Positions 30,021 to 38,664 of a stretch of 64,000 nucleotides of DNA are shown piece by piece. The position numbers were made by a program, and so were the translations under genes. How positions within the stretch are numbered: position 1 is the first letter of the stretch; every line of letters starts with the position of its first letter. Under the pieces are notes generated by a model. The model ran no database searches. It saw only the letters and a list, made by a program, of their open reading frames with translations, and had not been told where the DNA came from. The DNA is from Colwellia piezophila ATCC BAA-637 (GTDB lineage: Bacteria; Pseudomonadota; Gammaproteobacteria; Enterobacterales; Alteromonadaceae), in contig NZ_KB905170.1 of NCBI RefSeq assembly GCF_000378625.1, forward strand, positions 124,001-188,000, in the 5' to 3' direction.

Positions 30021-30299
30021 ATGGCTCGTACGGCAGCGGCGCTTCATATTTTAGTGAAGCATAAAGAACAGGCAGAAGAAATACTCAAAAAAATAGAGAA
30101 AGGGGCTAAGTTTCAAACCTTAGCCAAGAAGCACTCTACTTGCCCTTCAGGTAAAAAAGGCGGCAGCTTAGGTGAGTTTGCTAAAGGCACTATGGTACCT
30201 CAATTTGATAAAGTGGTTTTTACCAAGGAAGTGTTGACTCCACACTTAGTTAAAACCAAACACGGTTGGCATATTATTAAAATTTTGTATCGTACTTAA
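30021..30299 (+). CDS. ppiC: Peptidyl-prolyl isomerase C (parvulin)
   Basis: A 92-residue single-domain parvulin without a signal peptide. It shows the family blocks [45 protein letters not shown] and [10 protein letters not shown]. Length equals E. coli PpiC (93). AAGG sits 6 bases before the ATG. It stands alone; its stop is followed at once by a repeat end (30301). Confidence 0.95.
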   Translation: MARTAAALHILVKHKEQAEEILKKIEKGAKFQTLAKKHSTCPSGKKGGSLGEFAKGTMVPQFDKVVFTKEVLTPHLVKTKHGWHIIKILYRT

Positions 30300-30300
30300 C

Positions 30301-30338
30301 TAACCTGAACTCTGGATAAGCAACACTTACTCAGGTTA
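30301..30338. repeat. Isolated end of the TAACCTGAA inverted-repeat family
   Basis: TAACCTGAACTCTGGATAA at 30301-30319 matches the right-hand terminal repeat of the element at 5906-6135. The neighbouring TCAGGTTA (30331-30338) is complementary to its first eight bases, so this may be an internally deleted copy that now forms a hairpin just after ppiC. Confidence 0.5.
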
Positions 30339-30408
30339 CCCGCCTGATGTTATGTTTATCAAAGGCTGACATTATCTATCGTTGAGATGTTCAATGTGGT
30401 TTTATCAT

Positions 30409-31029
30409 CTATATAACCACATCTATATTGGTTTCAAGCATATTATTTCTTTCTATAAAAACCATAGAAACGCCTTGGGCTTGTTCTACCGACATCCGGC
30501 GATAGAGTCCGTCAGTACTGTTAAGTTTATTCCCGGCAATATAAAATTGTGTCGTTAATAGCTCACGATCTCCATCGAGAACTTTGACGTGAATATGTGG
30601 CGCACGGCCCGGGTATATCGTTGGTTTTATCGTTTTAAAACTATAATTACCATTACCGTCAGCGATATCATGTCCAAAGCCTTGAAAGCCATTATCATAA
30701 CTTACCTTGCTATTATCATTAGGGTGTAGGTATTTCCCATTGACGTCGCATTGCCAGATTTCTATTCGGTGCCCAGCCAGTGGCTTACCTTGCTTAGACA
30801 TCAGCTTACCTGTGATTCGAATAATTTCACCGCCCGCTTGTTCTACTGCTCCAGAGACTTTGATAAGATCGTTGTCAACATCAGCAAAACGCATCGATGT
30901 ATCGGGATAAAAAGGTCCCTCCGTTGCCCGTGGTGTTAACACAGCTGACACTGCATGGCGTGAATAAGCAGCCAAGCCTGCTATAGCAATAAAGCCTTTT
31001 AATAAACCTCTACGCGTTAGTAATTTCAT
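30409..31029 (-). CDS. Intradiol ring-cleavage dioxygenase-like protein with Tat-type leader
   Basis: A 206-residue protein of the protocatechuate/catechol dioxygenase family. TPRATEGPFYPD opens the domain; the non-haem Fe(III) ligands fit the Tyr of GKYLHP, the Tyr of IYPGRAPHIHVKV and its two His residues. The N-terminus (LTRRGLLKGFIAIAGLAAYS) carries a twin-arginine and hydrophobic stretch, so the enzyme is probably exported folded. No catechol pathway genes are nearby; a secreted or periplasmic role on aromatic compounds is inferred. It stands alone. Confidence 0.82.
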   Translation of the reverse strand: MKLLTRRGLLKGFIAIAGLAAYSRHAVSAVLTPRATEGPFYPDTSMRFADVDNDLIKVSGAVEQAGGEIIRITGKLMSKQGKPLAGHRIEIWQCDVNGKYLHPNDNSKVSYDNGFQGFGHDIADGNGNYSFKTIKPTIYPGRAPHIHVKVLDGDRELLTTQFYIAGNKLNSTDGLYRRMSVEQAQGVSMVFIERNNMLETNIDVVI

Positions 31030-31230
31030 TTAATATTCCCCAAAATAGTTTCCAATAAAAAAACTCAATTAAAAATCAATTATTCGCTGTCATTAACAGC
31101 ACCTTAGCTAAGATATAACATAGTAAAGCCAGCTTATGACTCGAATTACTGGTGTCTGACAACTACCTCCGTATATAATTAAGTAATCAATAGTATTTAA
31201 ATTTTTCTTCGTTATTTCAAGGTTAATTTT

Positions 31231-33555
31231 GTGTCTAAACATTTTAGTAAAAAGCCTAACAAAGCCGGTGGTTTGTCTTCATTGACCTCGACCCTAAAGC
31301 ACATCATTCAAAGCCAACAACCACAGACCAATGTCAAAAATTTATTAAGAGCAAACAAGGATAAAGGTTTTGATTGCCCCGGTTGTGCTTGGGGCGATGA
31401 AAAAGAAGGTCTGCTACAATTTTGTGAGAATGGCGCCAAGGCTATTGCTTGGGAGTCAACCAGTAAAAAAGTCGACGCTGATTTTTTCGCTCAGCATAGT
31501 GTTAGCCAATTACAAAAACAGAGTGATTATTGGTTAGAATACCAAGGCAGGTTAACGCAGCCAATGAAATACAATAATCAAACCGATCATTACGAGCCAA
31601 TTGCCTGGCAAGACGCCTATCAACTGATAGCAGATAAACTCAATAGTTTAGCTTCACCCAATGAAGCAGAATTTTATACCTCAGGCCGCGCGAGTAATGA
31701 AGCCTCGTTCCTTTATCAATTATTTGGCCGACTTTATGGGACTAATAATTTCCCAGACTGCTCAAATATGTGTCACGAAGCAAGTGGTGTGGCATTAAAT
31801 GAATCAATAGGCATTGGTAAAGGCACGGTAATCTTAGATGATTTTAACCACGCTGATGCAATTTTTGTCTTTGGACAAAACCCGGGTACCAATCACCCTA
31901 GAATGATGAATGCTCTACGTAAGGCCGCACGTGGTGGCTGTAAAATAGTGAGTTTTAACAATTTAAAAGAAGTGGCGCTAGAACGTTTTGCTAGCCCGCA
32001 AGATCCCATTGAGCTACTAACGACTAAAGCAACGACCATAAGTCATGCTTATTTCACGCCTAAATTAGGCGGTGATATGGCGGCTGTTCGCGGCATGGTA
32101 AAGATTATTCTCTCGCGTAATGAAGAGCGAATAGCCACTGGAAAGTCAGCGATTATCGATGATGATTTTATTAAACTACATTGCCAAGATTTTGACCAAT
32201 ACCAGCAAGTCGTTAACGACACTAGTTGGCAAAAAATAGAGCAACAGTCTGGGCTATCGTTTGAACAGTTATGCCAAGCGACTGATGTGTTTCTAGCGGC
32301 CGATACCGTCATTTGTACTTGGGCAATGGGCATCACTCAGCACAAACATTCCGTCGCGACCATTCAAGAAATTGTTAATTTACAATTATTGTCCGGTAAT
32401 ATTGGCAAAAAAGGTGCAGGTTTGTGCCCTGTTCGTGGTCATTCTAATGTGCAGGGTAATCGCACCATGGGCATTAATGAAAAACCAACAGCAGCATTCA
32501 TCGACAAACTTGCGAAAGTCGTTAAGAGCCAACTACCAAAAGAAAAGGGTCATAACGTTTATTTCGCCTTGAATGCTATGTTAGATAAAACCAGCAAGGT
32601 ACTCATTTGTTTAGGGGGTAACATCGCCCAAGCGGCGCCAGATACTAAGCAATGCCATCAAGCGTTAAAAAATACTGAACTGAATGTACAAATAAGTACT
32701 AAGCTCAACCGCAGTCATTTATGTATCGGTCAAGACGCACTGATTCTGCCCTGTTTAGGACGCACCGAAATTGATAACCAAGCCACCGGCGAGCAGTTTA
32801 TTACCGTCGAAGATACCTTTAGCATGGTACATGCATCGCAGGGTAATGTAGTCCCATTAACAACTACTATGCACTCTGAAACCGCCATTGTCGCTGATAT
32901 CGCTGATACTACGCTTAACAGTACAACTAACGCCACGATCAACTGGCAGCAATTAAAGGGAAATTACGATTTAATTCGGGACTTAATCGAGCAAGCTATT
33001 CCGGGCTTTACTGATTTTAATGTGCAACTTGAACAACCTGGTGGCTTTTATCTTGGTAACAGTGCCGCACAACTTCAATGGAATAATGCTGAAGAAAAAG
33101 CATTATTTTCTGCTAACGCCTTACCTGCAAATATTATCAATATTTCAGCAGAGCAGCTAACCGAGCTTCAAAATAAGCGGCAAACCCTTTATACGTTGCA
33201 ATCCTTACGTTCCCATGACCAGTTCAATACCACAATCTATGGTATGGATGATCGATATCGAGGTATTAGCAATGCCCGAAATGTGCTGTTTATCAATGAA
33301 AAGGATGCACGAAAACAAGGTTTTAACAACAGTGACTATGTCGATATCACCTCTATTTGGTCTGATAACCAAAACCGGACGGTAAATAACTTTATACTTT
33401 GCTTTTATGAGATTCCCAGAGGCAACCTTGCCGCTTATTACCCAGAAACCAATCCACTGGTACCACTGGATAGTTTCGGTGATCGTTCATATACACCAAC
33501 GTCAAAGTCAGTGGCGGTTATTATAAATAAAGCTGAGAATCCACCCTTGATTTAA
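31231..33555 (+). CDS. YdeP/FdhF-type molybdopterin oxidoreductase
   Basis: A 774-residue molybdopterin-dependent oxidoreductase alpha subunit of the YdeP family. FDCPGCAWGDEKEG supplies an early Cys pair; EFYTSGRASNEASFLYQL, GIGKGTVILDDFNHAD, FVFGQNPGTNHPRMM and GKKGAGLCPVRGHSNVQGNR are family blocks around the bis-MGD site; the C-terminal domain ends with NLAAYYPETNPLVPLDS. The start is GTG with AAGG upstream. The substrate of this family is unsettled (linked to acid resistance in E. coli). fdhD, needed for sulfuration of such enzymes, is 1.2 kb away on the other strand. Confidence 0.88.
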   Translation: MSKHFSKKPNKAGGLSSLTSTLKHIIQSQQPQTNVKNLLRANKDKGFDCPGCAWGDEKEGLLQFCENGAKAIAWESTSKKVDADFFAQHSVSQLQKQSDYWLEYQGRLTQPMKYNNQTDHYEPIAWQDAYQLIADKLNSLASPNEAEFYTSGRASNEASFLYQLFGRLYGTNNFPDCSNMCHEASGVALNESIGIGKGTVILDDFNHADAIFVFGQNPGTNHPRMMNALRKAARGGCKIVSFNNLKEVALERFASPQDPIELLTTKATTISHAYFTPKLGGDMAAVRGMVKIILSRNEERIATGKSAIIDDDFIKLHCQDFDQYQQVVNDTSWQKIEQQSGLSFEQLCQATDVFLAADTVICTWAMGITQHKHSVATIQEIVNLQLLSGNIGKKGAGLCPVRGHSNVQGNRTMGINEKPTAAFIDKLAKVVKSQLPKEKGHNVYFALNAMLDKTSKVLICLGGNIAQAAPDTKQCHQALKNTELNVQISTKLNRSHLCIGQDALILPCLGRTEIDNQATGEQFITVEDTFSMVHASQGNVVPLTTTMHSETAIVADIADTTLNSTTNATINWQQLKGNYDLIRDLIEQAIPGFTDFNVQLEQPGGFYLGNSAAQLQWNNAEEKALFSANALPANIINISAEQLTELQNKRQTLYTLQSLRSHDQFNTTIYGMDDRYRGISNARNVLFINEKDARKQGFNNSDYVDITSIWSDNQNRTVNNFILCFYEIPRGNLAAYYPETNPLVPLDSFGDRSYTPTSKSVAVIINKAENPPLI

Positions 33556-33913
33556 CCGGTCAGATGAGCGGTTAAATTGATTTTGGCTTGCCCTCACAAC
33601 AACATAAGACTATTTACTTGTGCTAAGTAAGCAGTGGCTTTGAATAACAAAGTCACGCACAGTTTTGGTTTAGGTCTAGCTTAAGATTTAACTTGCCTTA
33701 AGGACCTAGCCGCCACGGCAAGAGCATTATAAATTTGTTAGTATTATTGTCATGCAACAACGTTCGGTATTTTTTGAAACCTTTGTCGCGGTGGCGACAA
33801 CACCCAAAAGGGGCTAAACGACGAGCCCCCTTTGGAATCCCGCGTCGCTGCCACACAAAACGTAATCTTGCATTCTTTCAAGTGCTATCGTGCTAACAGC
33901 GCTGAAGGGGCGT

Positions 33914-33964
33914 CAGGACAATATGCGTCCTGCATTGTCTTATAAGCTGCATCCTTGCAGCGTC
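33914..33964 (+). repeat. Double-hairpin module, copy 1
   Basis: Hairpin CAGGAC-GTCCTG followed by ATTGTC (complementary to GACAAT inside the first hairpin) and hairpin GCTGCA-TCCT-TGCAGC. Flanked by weak complementary arms (AGGGGC and GCCCT). Confidence 0.7.
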
Positions 33965-33991
33965 ATGCCCTACATCGCATTTTTTCATCAT

Positions 33992-34041
33992 CAGGACAAT
34001 ATGCTCCTGCATTGTCTAATAAGCAGCATCCATGCAGCGTC
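33992..34041 (+). repeat. Double-hairpin module, copy 2
   Basis: Same plan as copy 1, with GCAT-CC-ATGC as the core of the second hairpin. It lies exactly between perfect 10-base complementary arms, TTTTCATCAT (33982-33991) and ATGATGAAAA (34042-34051). Confidence 0.7.
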
Positions 34042-34251
34042 ATGATGAAAATAGCTGAGCTCTTTCTCTCATTCCAGCGTTTTGACAGGCAGACTTGGTG
34101 CTTGTTGTACTGCAACTCGATTTAACGCCTTGTGATATATTTTCAAAAACGCTAGCAAATGTTATTTGACTACTCGAGCTATAAACACCTACTCCCATCT
34201 CAGCAACGCAAGCTGAGTTTAGACCAAGAAAAATCTAAGCTGAGACAGCCG

Positions 34252-34299
34252 TTACATGGATGTAATTTATGTGGACAATGCAGGACGCATATTGTCCTG
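34252..34299 (-). repeat. Double-hairpin module, copy 3 (inverted)
   Basis: On the minus strand: CAGGAC-GTCCTG, ATTGTC, then TTACAT-CC-ATGTAA. Flanked further out by the long arms around 34210-34240 and 34345-34385. Confidence 0.65.
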
Positions 34300-34464
34300 A
34301 TGTCGAAGACTGCCGCTGTTCAGGGACGATAAATCGGCAGGTATTAGATTTTTCTCTAAACACAGCAGTAGTGCTCTGCTGAGTTGGGGCTCCGTGGGAT
34401 TGTTAAGGGAGGCCGGAGGCAGCTTCCCTTAACCTGTTGTCGCCAGCGCGACGCGGAAGATATA

Positions 34465-34726
34465 TACCCAAGCTACTTCAAGATGCTCGTTTCAGGACGA
34501 ATGAGCGATTCATAATCAAGGCGCGTATTTTATTAATGGTTATTCCCTTAATTACATACGCAACGATGAATATGATTTGCTCATGCGTCCCCATAGGGCT
34601 GGTTTAGAAACGTTTTACCCATCGTTATTGATTTCGACAAGGGAATAACCATTCTCTTCAATCAATACCTTGCCTAAAGACGTTTCTAATTCCAGCTGAA
34701 CCCTGCATCTTGAGGTTGTTTGGGTA
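34465..34726. mobile_element. Gene-less 262-bp element, copy B (MITE-like)
   Basis: Exactly 262 bases from TACCCA to TGGGTA, with TA on each side (34463-34464 and 34727-34728). It matches the 262-base insertion in nudJ at 62594-62855 in length, orientation and most of its sequence (for example TTCAAGATGCTCGTTTCAGG, GACAAGGGAATAACCATTCT, CTGCATCTT). Its centre is related to the longer elements at 3554 and 57456 but lacks their hairpin module. Confidence 0.8.
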
Positions 34727-34784
34727 TAAAGAGCTCAAACTCTTTTTGTTAACTAAGTCAGTAGCGGTAAGGGATTAAAATGCG

Positions 34785-35846
34785 CTAGCCGTAACCTAGT
34801 CGCCAATCAGCATGATAAACATTAAAACCGTTCTCACTAACAAAACCTATTAAGGTTAAGTCAAATTGTTTAGCCGCTTGTATAGCCAGATCAGAAGGTG
34901 CTCCCACCCCGACTAACACATGAATACCCGCCATGATGTTTTTTTGTACTATCTCAAAACTTATTCGACCACTGACCAATAATATTTTTAATAGCGTATC
35001 TTGCGACAGTTGATTATTGTTATGAGAATTTTGATAACTTTGATAGCTATCAAGCCTCGGCTTATGATTACAAACACCGGTTAACATAGCGCCAATCACT
35101 TTATCAACGGCGTTATGACGACCGATATCTTCATACAATTGCTGTATAGTTAGCTTTTGCTCAAGTTGCGCTGCACACTGTGATTCGACTTTTCGAACAA
35201 GATTTGTTTTAAGTTCAAGTTCTAATTCAAATAAGGCCGCGCCATGAACGCCTCCCGTTTCATCAAATAAACCTTGGCCGCTGCGCATTGTATTCGACAA
35301 TGAAAGTAATGACGCTGGCTCGAGGACATTTTTATGCTCAGGAAAAGATAAATTTATTTCGGTTTTTAACTGCAAGTTTTTTAATGACGTCGTACCGCAC
35401 AGACCACAGCTAGAATAACTCATCATGTATCGCTCTAATGATGATAAGTCAGGGATTACGCCAGCAGAAAACTCGACTAACCACTCATTTTGCCAACCTT
35501 CTCCGCTAATGTCTGCCGAAGCTAATTTTATTGACTCGATATCACTTAGCTTTTTTATAACCCCTTCACTATGTAATAAACCGATGATCAATAACTGATC
35601 GTGCCCCGGAGTACGCATAGTAATAGTAAAGACTTTATTGAACACTTGTCCCTGGTTTTGCCAAGACAAGGTAATTTGCAAAGGTTGCTCAACAATCACG
35701 GTATCTGAAGTCACTTTTCTTAGCAGTTTACTATTACTTTTGTCGGTAGTATCACTTCTGAGTCCATCAATTTTATTAGCCGCGAACGAATAAGTGACTT
35801 TATTAATGATTTTGGTTGAATATTTAGATATTTCGGCATTTTTCAT
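34785..35846 (-). CDS. fdhD: Formate dehydrogenase sulfurtransferase FdhD
   Basis: Transfers sulfur to the molybdenum cofactor of formate-dehydrogenase-type enzymes. The 353-residue protein has the loop cysteines in SSCGLCGTTSL, TGGVHGAALF, the DIGRHNAVDKVIG motif and the C-terminal SGRISFEIVQKNIMAGI and GVGAPSDLAIQAAKQF blocks. The N-terminal about 60 residues extend beyond E. coli FdhD (277). A likely client is the YdeP-type oxidoreductase next to it; no canonical formate dehydrogenase gene is in the window. Confidence 0.94.
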   Translation of the reverse strand: MKNAEISKYSTKIINKVTYSFAANKIDGLRSDTTDKSNSKLLRKVTSDTVIVEQPLQITLSWQNQGQVFNKVFTITMRTPGHDQLLIIGLLHSEGVIKKLSDIESIKLASADISGEGWQNEWLVEFSAGVIPDLSSLERYMMSYSSCGLCGTTSLKNLQLKTEINLSFPEHKNVLEPASLLSLSNTMRSGQGLFDETGGVHGAALFELELELKTNLVRKVESQCAAQLEQKLTIQQLYEDIGRHNAVDKVIGAMLTGVCNHKPRLDSYQSYQNSHNNNQLSQDTLLKILLVSGRISFEIVQKNIMAGIHVLVGVGAPSDLAIQAAKQFDLTLIGFVSENGFNVYHADWRLGYG

Positions 35847-36189
35847 ATGAAATTTAACACTATTTAAGGTGTGCTTTGTCAGTAAAGTTTACCGCCTAAC
35901 ATTAAAACTGAAAAGGTGCGATTACAATGTTTAACCACGAATCTTTTACATTTTGTATAACTTTTGTTGCATATCAAATTTAGACAATAAATTTCCACAA
36001 CAAAAAAACACCTATTGAACCGGATAGGGACGGCGCTGTATATAATTATTAGCTTAGGTGCACCGTTTAATCATCGGGGTCATTAAACAACACAAAACAA
36101 TATAATTGTGGCTATAATAATGCCACTGATTGTTGCATTTTTTATTAAATAAGTTATGACTAGCCATGCTAGTAGTAACCAAGGGAAAT
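35847..36189. other. Divergent promoter region between fdhD and the FAD oxidoreductase
   Basis: A 343-base AT-rich region between divergent genes. It presumably contains both promoters, but no confident elements, repeats or RNA structures were seen. Confidence 0.4.
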
Positions 36190-37299
36190 ATGGATAACGT
36201 TGAGGTAATGGTTGTTGGTGCTGGTGTTATTGGTTTAGCCATTGCAGCAAGGCTCAGTGAAGCATTTGACGATGTATTAGTTATTGATAAAAACACTAAA
36301 TTTGGTGAAGAAACCAGTAGCCGAAACAGCGAAGTGATTCATGCGGGTATTTATTACCCTCAAAACAGCCTAAAAGCAAAACTTTGCATACAGGGCAAAG
36401 CAATGCTCTATCGTTATTGCCAAAAGCGACATATCCCGGTAAAAAAAATAGGTAAGTTACTGGTTGCTCAAGGAGGCCTTGAGGAAGCGTACCTTAGACA
36501 AACATTAATCAGCGCTAAAAAAAATGGTGTTGATGACCTAACCTGGTTAGACCAAGCTAGATTACAAGTACTCGAGCCAGAGCTGAATGCTACAGCGGCA
36601 TTGCACTCGCCTTCCACGGGCATAATTGATAGCCATGCTTACATGAGGAGTTTATTAACCCAAGCCGAGCAAAATAATGCCATGTTCGTTGCTCAAACTA
36701 AAATGGTCAGTGCCAAACCAATACCAGGCGGCTATGAGGTTAACTTAGATAGCCAAGGTGAATTGTCATCAATACGTTGTAAATATTTAATTAATTGCTC
36801 AGGACTGCACAGTGAAAAGTTGGCACAAACCATTGAAGGTCTAGATAAATCATACATTCCCAAGTTACATTGGTGTCGTGGTCATTATTATTCTTATCAA
36901 GGAAAAAGCCCCTTTAAGCAACTAATTTATCCGGTGCCTCGAGACAATGGTCTAGGTATTCACGCCTCATTTGATATCGGTGGACAATTAAAGTTTGGCC
37001 CTGATACCCAATATATAGAACAACTGGCTTATGACTTTCCTGAAAATTTAAAAGCAAAGTTTATTCAACAAATATCGTTATACTTTCCCAATGTTGTTGC
37101 CGAAAAATTACAGCCCGCTTATGCGGGTATTCGCCCTAAGTTACAAGGTGCAGGTGACGTTTTTCAAGACTTTGTGATTCAAACCAGTGATGAACATCAC
37201 CTTGAAGGTTTAGTCAATTTATTCGGTATAGAATCACCGGGTCTAACCGCTAGCTTGGCAATCGCTGAATATGTTGCTGATAAACTAAAGGTTGTTTAA
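36190..37299 (+). CDS. L-2-hydroxyglutarate oxidase-like FAD oxidoreductase
   Basis: A 369-residue DAO-fold flavoprotein. The FAD-binding GxGxxG is in VEVMVVGAGVIGLAIAARL (4-22), followed by the SSRNSEVIHAGIYYP signature of the L-2-hydroxyglutarate dehydrogenase branch, a LINCSGLHSEKLA motif and a C-terminal NLFGIESPGLTASLAIAEYVA. The start at ATG 36190 is chosen for the AAGGGA just upstream. It is somewhat shorter than E. coli LhgO (422), so the substrate could be another 2-hydroxy acid or glycerol-3-phosphate-like compound. Confidence 0.82.
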   Translation: MDNVEVMVVGAGVIGLAIAARLSEAFDDVLVIDKNTKFGEETSSRNSEVIHAGIYYPQNSLKAKLCIQGKAMLYRYCQKRHIPVKKIGKLLVAQGGLEEAYLRQTLISAKKNGVDDLTWLDQARLQVLEPELNATAALHSPSTGIIDSHAYMRSLLTQAEQNNAMFVAQTKMVSAKPIPGGYEVNLDSQGELSSIRCKYLINCSGLHSEKLAQTIEGLDKSYIPKLHWCRGHYYSYQGKSPFKQLIYPVPRDNGLGIHASFDIGGQLKFGPDTQYIEQLAYDFPENLKAKFIQQISLYFPNVVAEKLQPAYAGIRPKLQGAGDVFQDFVIQTSDEHHLEGLVNLFGIESPGLTASLAIAEYVADKLKVV

Positions 37300-37380
37300 T
37301 TGTACATGCTGTATTACTTTTAAAGTAGTAACAAATTTAACCGTTTAAATAGGTAAATGGATTCAAAGGGATTGTCTTAT

Positions 37381-38655
37381 ATGCAAAAAGTAAAGGATAC
37401 TCGAACAAACAAGGCTGTTTATCCTATTGTTACCCTGATAATTTTATCCGCCATCATTATTGCCCTACTCTATCTCGACATAGACATAGACAAACATAAG
37501 ATAATTAATTTAAGTTCTGCCGAGGTGAGTACTGTTGACGATCGCACCGTCTTAGGTAGTTCAATTGCCAGTGTGGTAAAAACAAATCATGGTATTGAGT
37601 TTTCCTGCCAAATTAAAAAATCGCATCTTGAACAGCCCTTTTGCCAGTTAGTGATTAATATCGAGAACTTAAGTGCACAAAGTCCGCTTAATGGCGTAGA
37701 TTTATCTGGCTTTGAGCAAATTGGTTTGTGGATAGAGCATAACCACCCAACACAACCTGGCACACGCATTGAGCTGCGCAACTTCAATGCCGCTTATTCT
37801 GAATTTGATAAGAGCGAAAGTCTAAAACCCAATAGTGTTGAATACCTAGAGGCCTTTGTGACAAATCCCGTTTGGCTAAACCTAAGTCACTTCTCTATTC
37901 CTCAGTGGTGGAATAATATCCATAATTTATCATTAACAAATGGTGGCACTGATTTTTCTAATATCTATTCAATTACCCTAGCTCCCAGCCTAACAGTGCA
38001 AGAAGGCAGTTATAAATTAACCGTTAACCGCATTGTAGTAAAAGGAAAATACATAACTTCAACAACGCTTATTACCCTATTAATAGCTATATGGTGTTTA
38101 GCAATAGGTTATTTCATGAATCGAAGCGGCGCCCAGATGACTGAAAGTACAGCCATTGTAAAACCAACTAAGCCAGCTATCGTCTTTGGCGCTATGAGTT
38201 GTCCAGTCACTGGAGCGCTAAACCGTATTGGCTTGCGTAAGTGTTTTGATCAACTTGCACCAACAGATTTAAATAATTTAAGTGTTATCTTTCTTACCAT
38301 TGATTCTTTTGAAGATCTTTACTCAACTAACGGACAACAAATAGCGGATATTATTCTGAATAAATTTGTATCTGAAACAAATAATACCTGCCGCTCTAGC
38401 GATACTGTTGCGAGATGGAGTCCTGAAGCATTTTTGTTAGTTTGCCCTGATACTGCTTTAGAGCAGGCGGTAGAGGTTGCAGATAAAATAAGATCTTCTA
38501 TCCAAAGGGCTGAATGGCCAAATAATATTAAAATCACCTGTAGCGCCGGCGTCGCGCAAATGGATGATGAGGATCTTAATGATTTAATTACCCGAGCAAA
38601 TAGAGCCGCTTATAAAGCCTCAAATAGCGGTCGTAATAAAACGGCTGCCGCTTAA
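37381..38655 (+). CDS. Membrane protein with degenerate GGDEF domain
   Basis: A 424-residue protein with one helix near the N-terminus (about 14-34), a periplasmic beta-sandwich region (about 40-230; INIENLSAQSPLNGVDLSGFEQIGLWIEH is split across it), a second helix (about 233-251) and a GGDEF-like domain (about 270-424). The domain keeps VTGALNRIGLRKCF and ITCSAGVAQ, but the active-site GGDEF is replaced by WSPEAF, so it is unlikely to make c-di-GMP; a sensing or binding role is inferred. The ATG at 37381 is preferred; another at 37357 adds 8 residues. Ends 9 bases from the converging FAD/Fe-S gene. Confidence 0.75.
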   Translation: MQKVKDTRTNKAVYPIVTLIILSAIIIALLYLDIDIDKHKIINLSSAEVSTVDDRTVLGSSIASVVKTNHGIEFSCQIKKSHLEQPFCQLVINIENLSAQSPLNGVDLSGFEQIGLWIEHNHPTQPGTRIELRNFNAAYSEFDKSESLKPNSVEYLEAFVTNPVWLNLSHFSIPQWWNNIHNLSLTNGGTDFSNIYSITLAPSLTVQEGSYKLTVNRIVVKGKYITSTTLITLLIAIWCLAIGYFMNRSGAQMTESTAIVKPTKPAIVFGAMSCPVTGALNRIGLRKCFDQLAPTDLNNLSVIFLTIDSFEDLYSTNGQQIADIILNKFVSETNNTCRSSDTVARWSPEAFLLVCPDTALEQAVEVADKIRSSIQRAEWPNNIKITCSAGVAQMDDEDLNDLITRANRAAYKASNSGRNKTAAA

Positions 38656-38664
38656 TTTTCAGCT

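Larger units (their letters stand above)
33779..34455. repeat. Composite structured intergenic element with inverted, hairpin-bearing ends
   Basis: The left end (GTCGCGGTGGCGACAACA, then hairpin GGGGCT...AGCCCC, then GAATCCC) is mirrored at the right end, read on the other strand, by GTCGCGCTGGCGACAACA, a hairpin TTAAGGGA...TCCCTTAA and CAATCCC. Between them lie three copies of the roughly 50-nt double-hairpin module (33914, 33992 and inverted at 34252) and long arms (GTTTAGACCAAGAAAAATCTAA against TTAGATTTTTCTCTAAAC). No protein frame is credible. Gene-free DNA with this much nested symmetry suggests a non-autonomous element or structured RNA. Confidence 0.6.

Noticed and set aside
31231-33555. 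Canonical formate dehydrogenase alpha subunit
   Set aside because: Sequence blocks fit the YdeP branch; there is no selenocysteine site, full N-terminal four-Cys cluster motif or FdhB/C partner nearby.
33556-34784. Possible CRISPR array or integron attC sites
   Set aside because: Repeats are few, unevenly spaced, present in both orientations and flanked by complementary arms; there are no cas or intI genes and no attC consensus.
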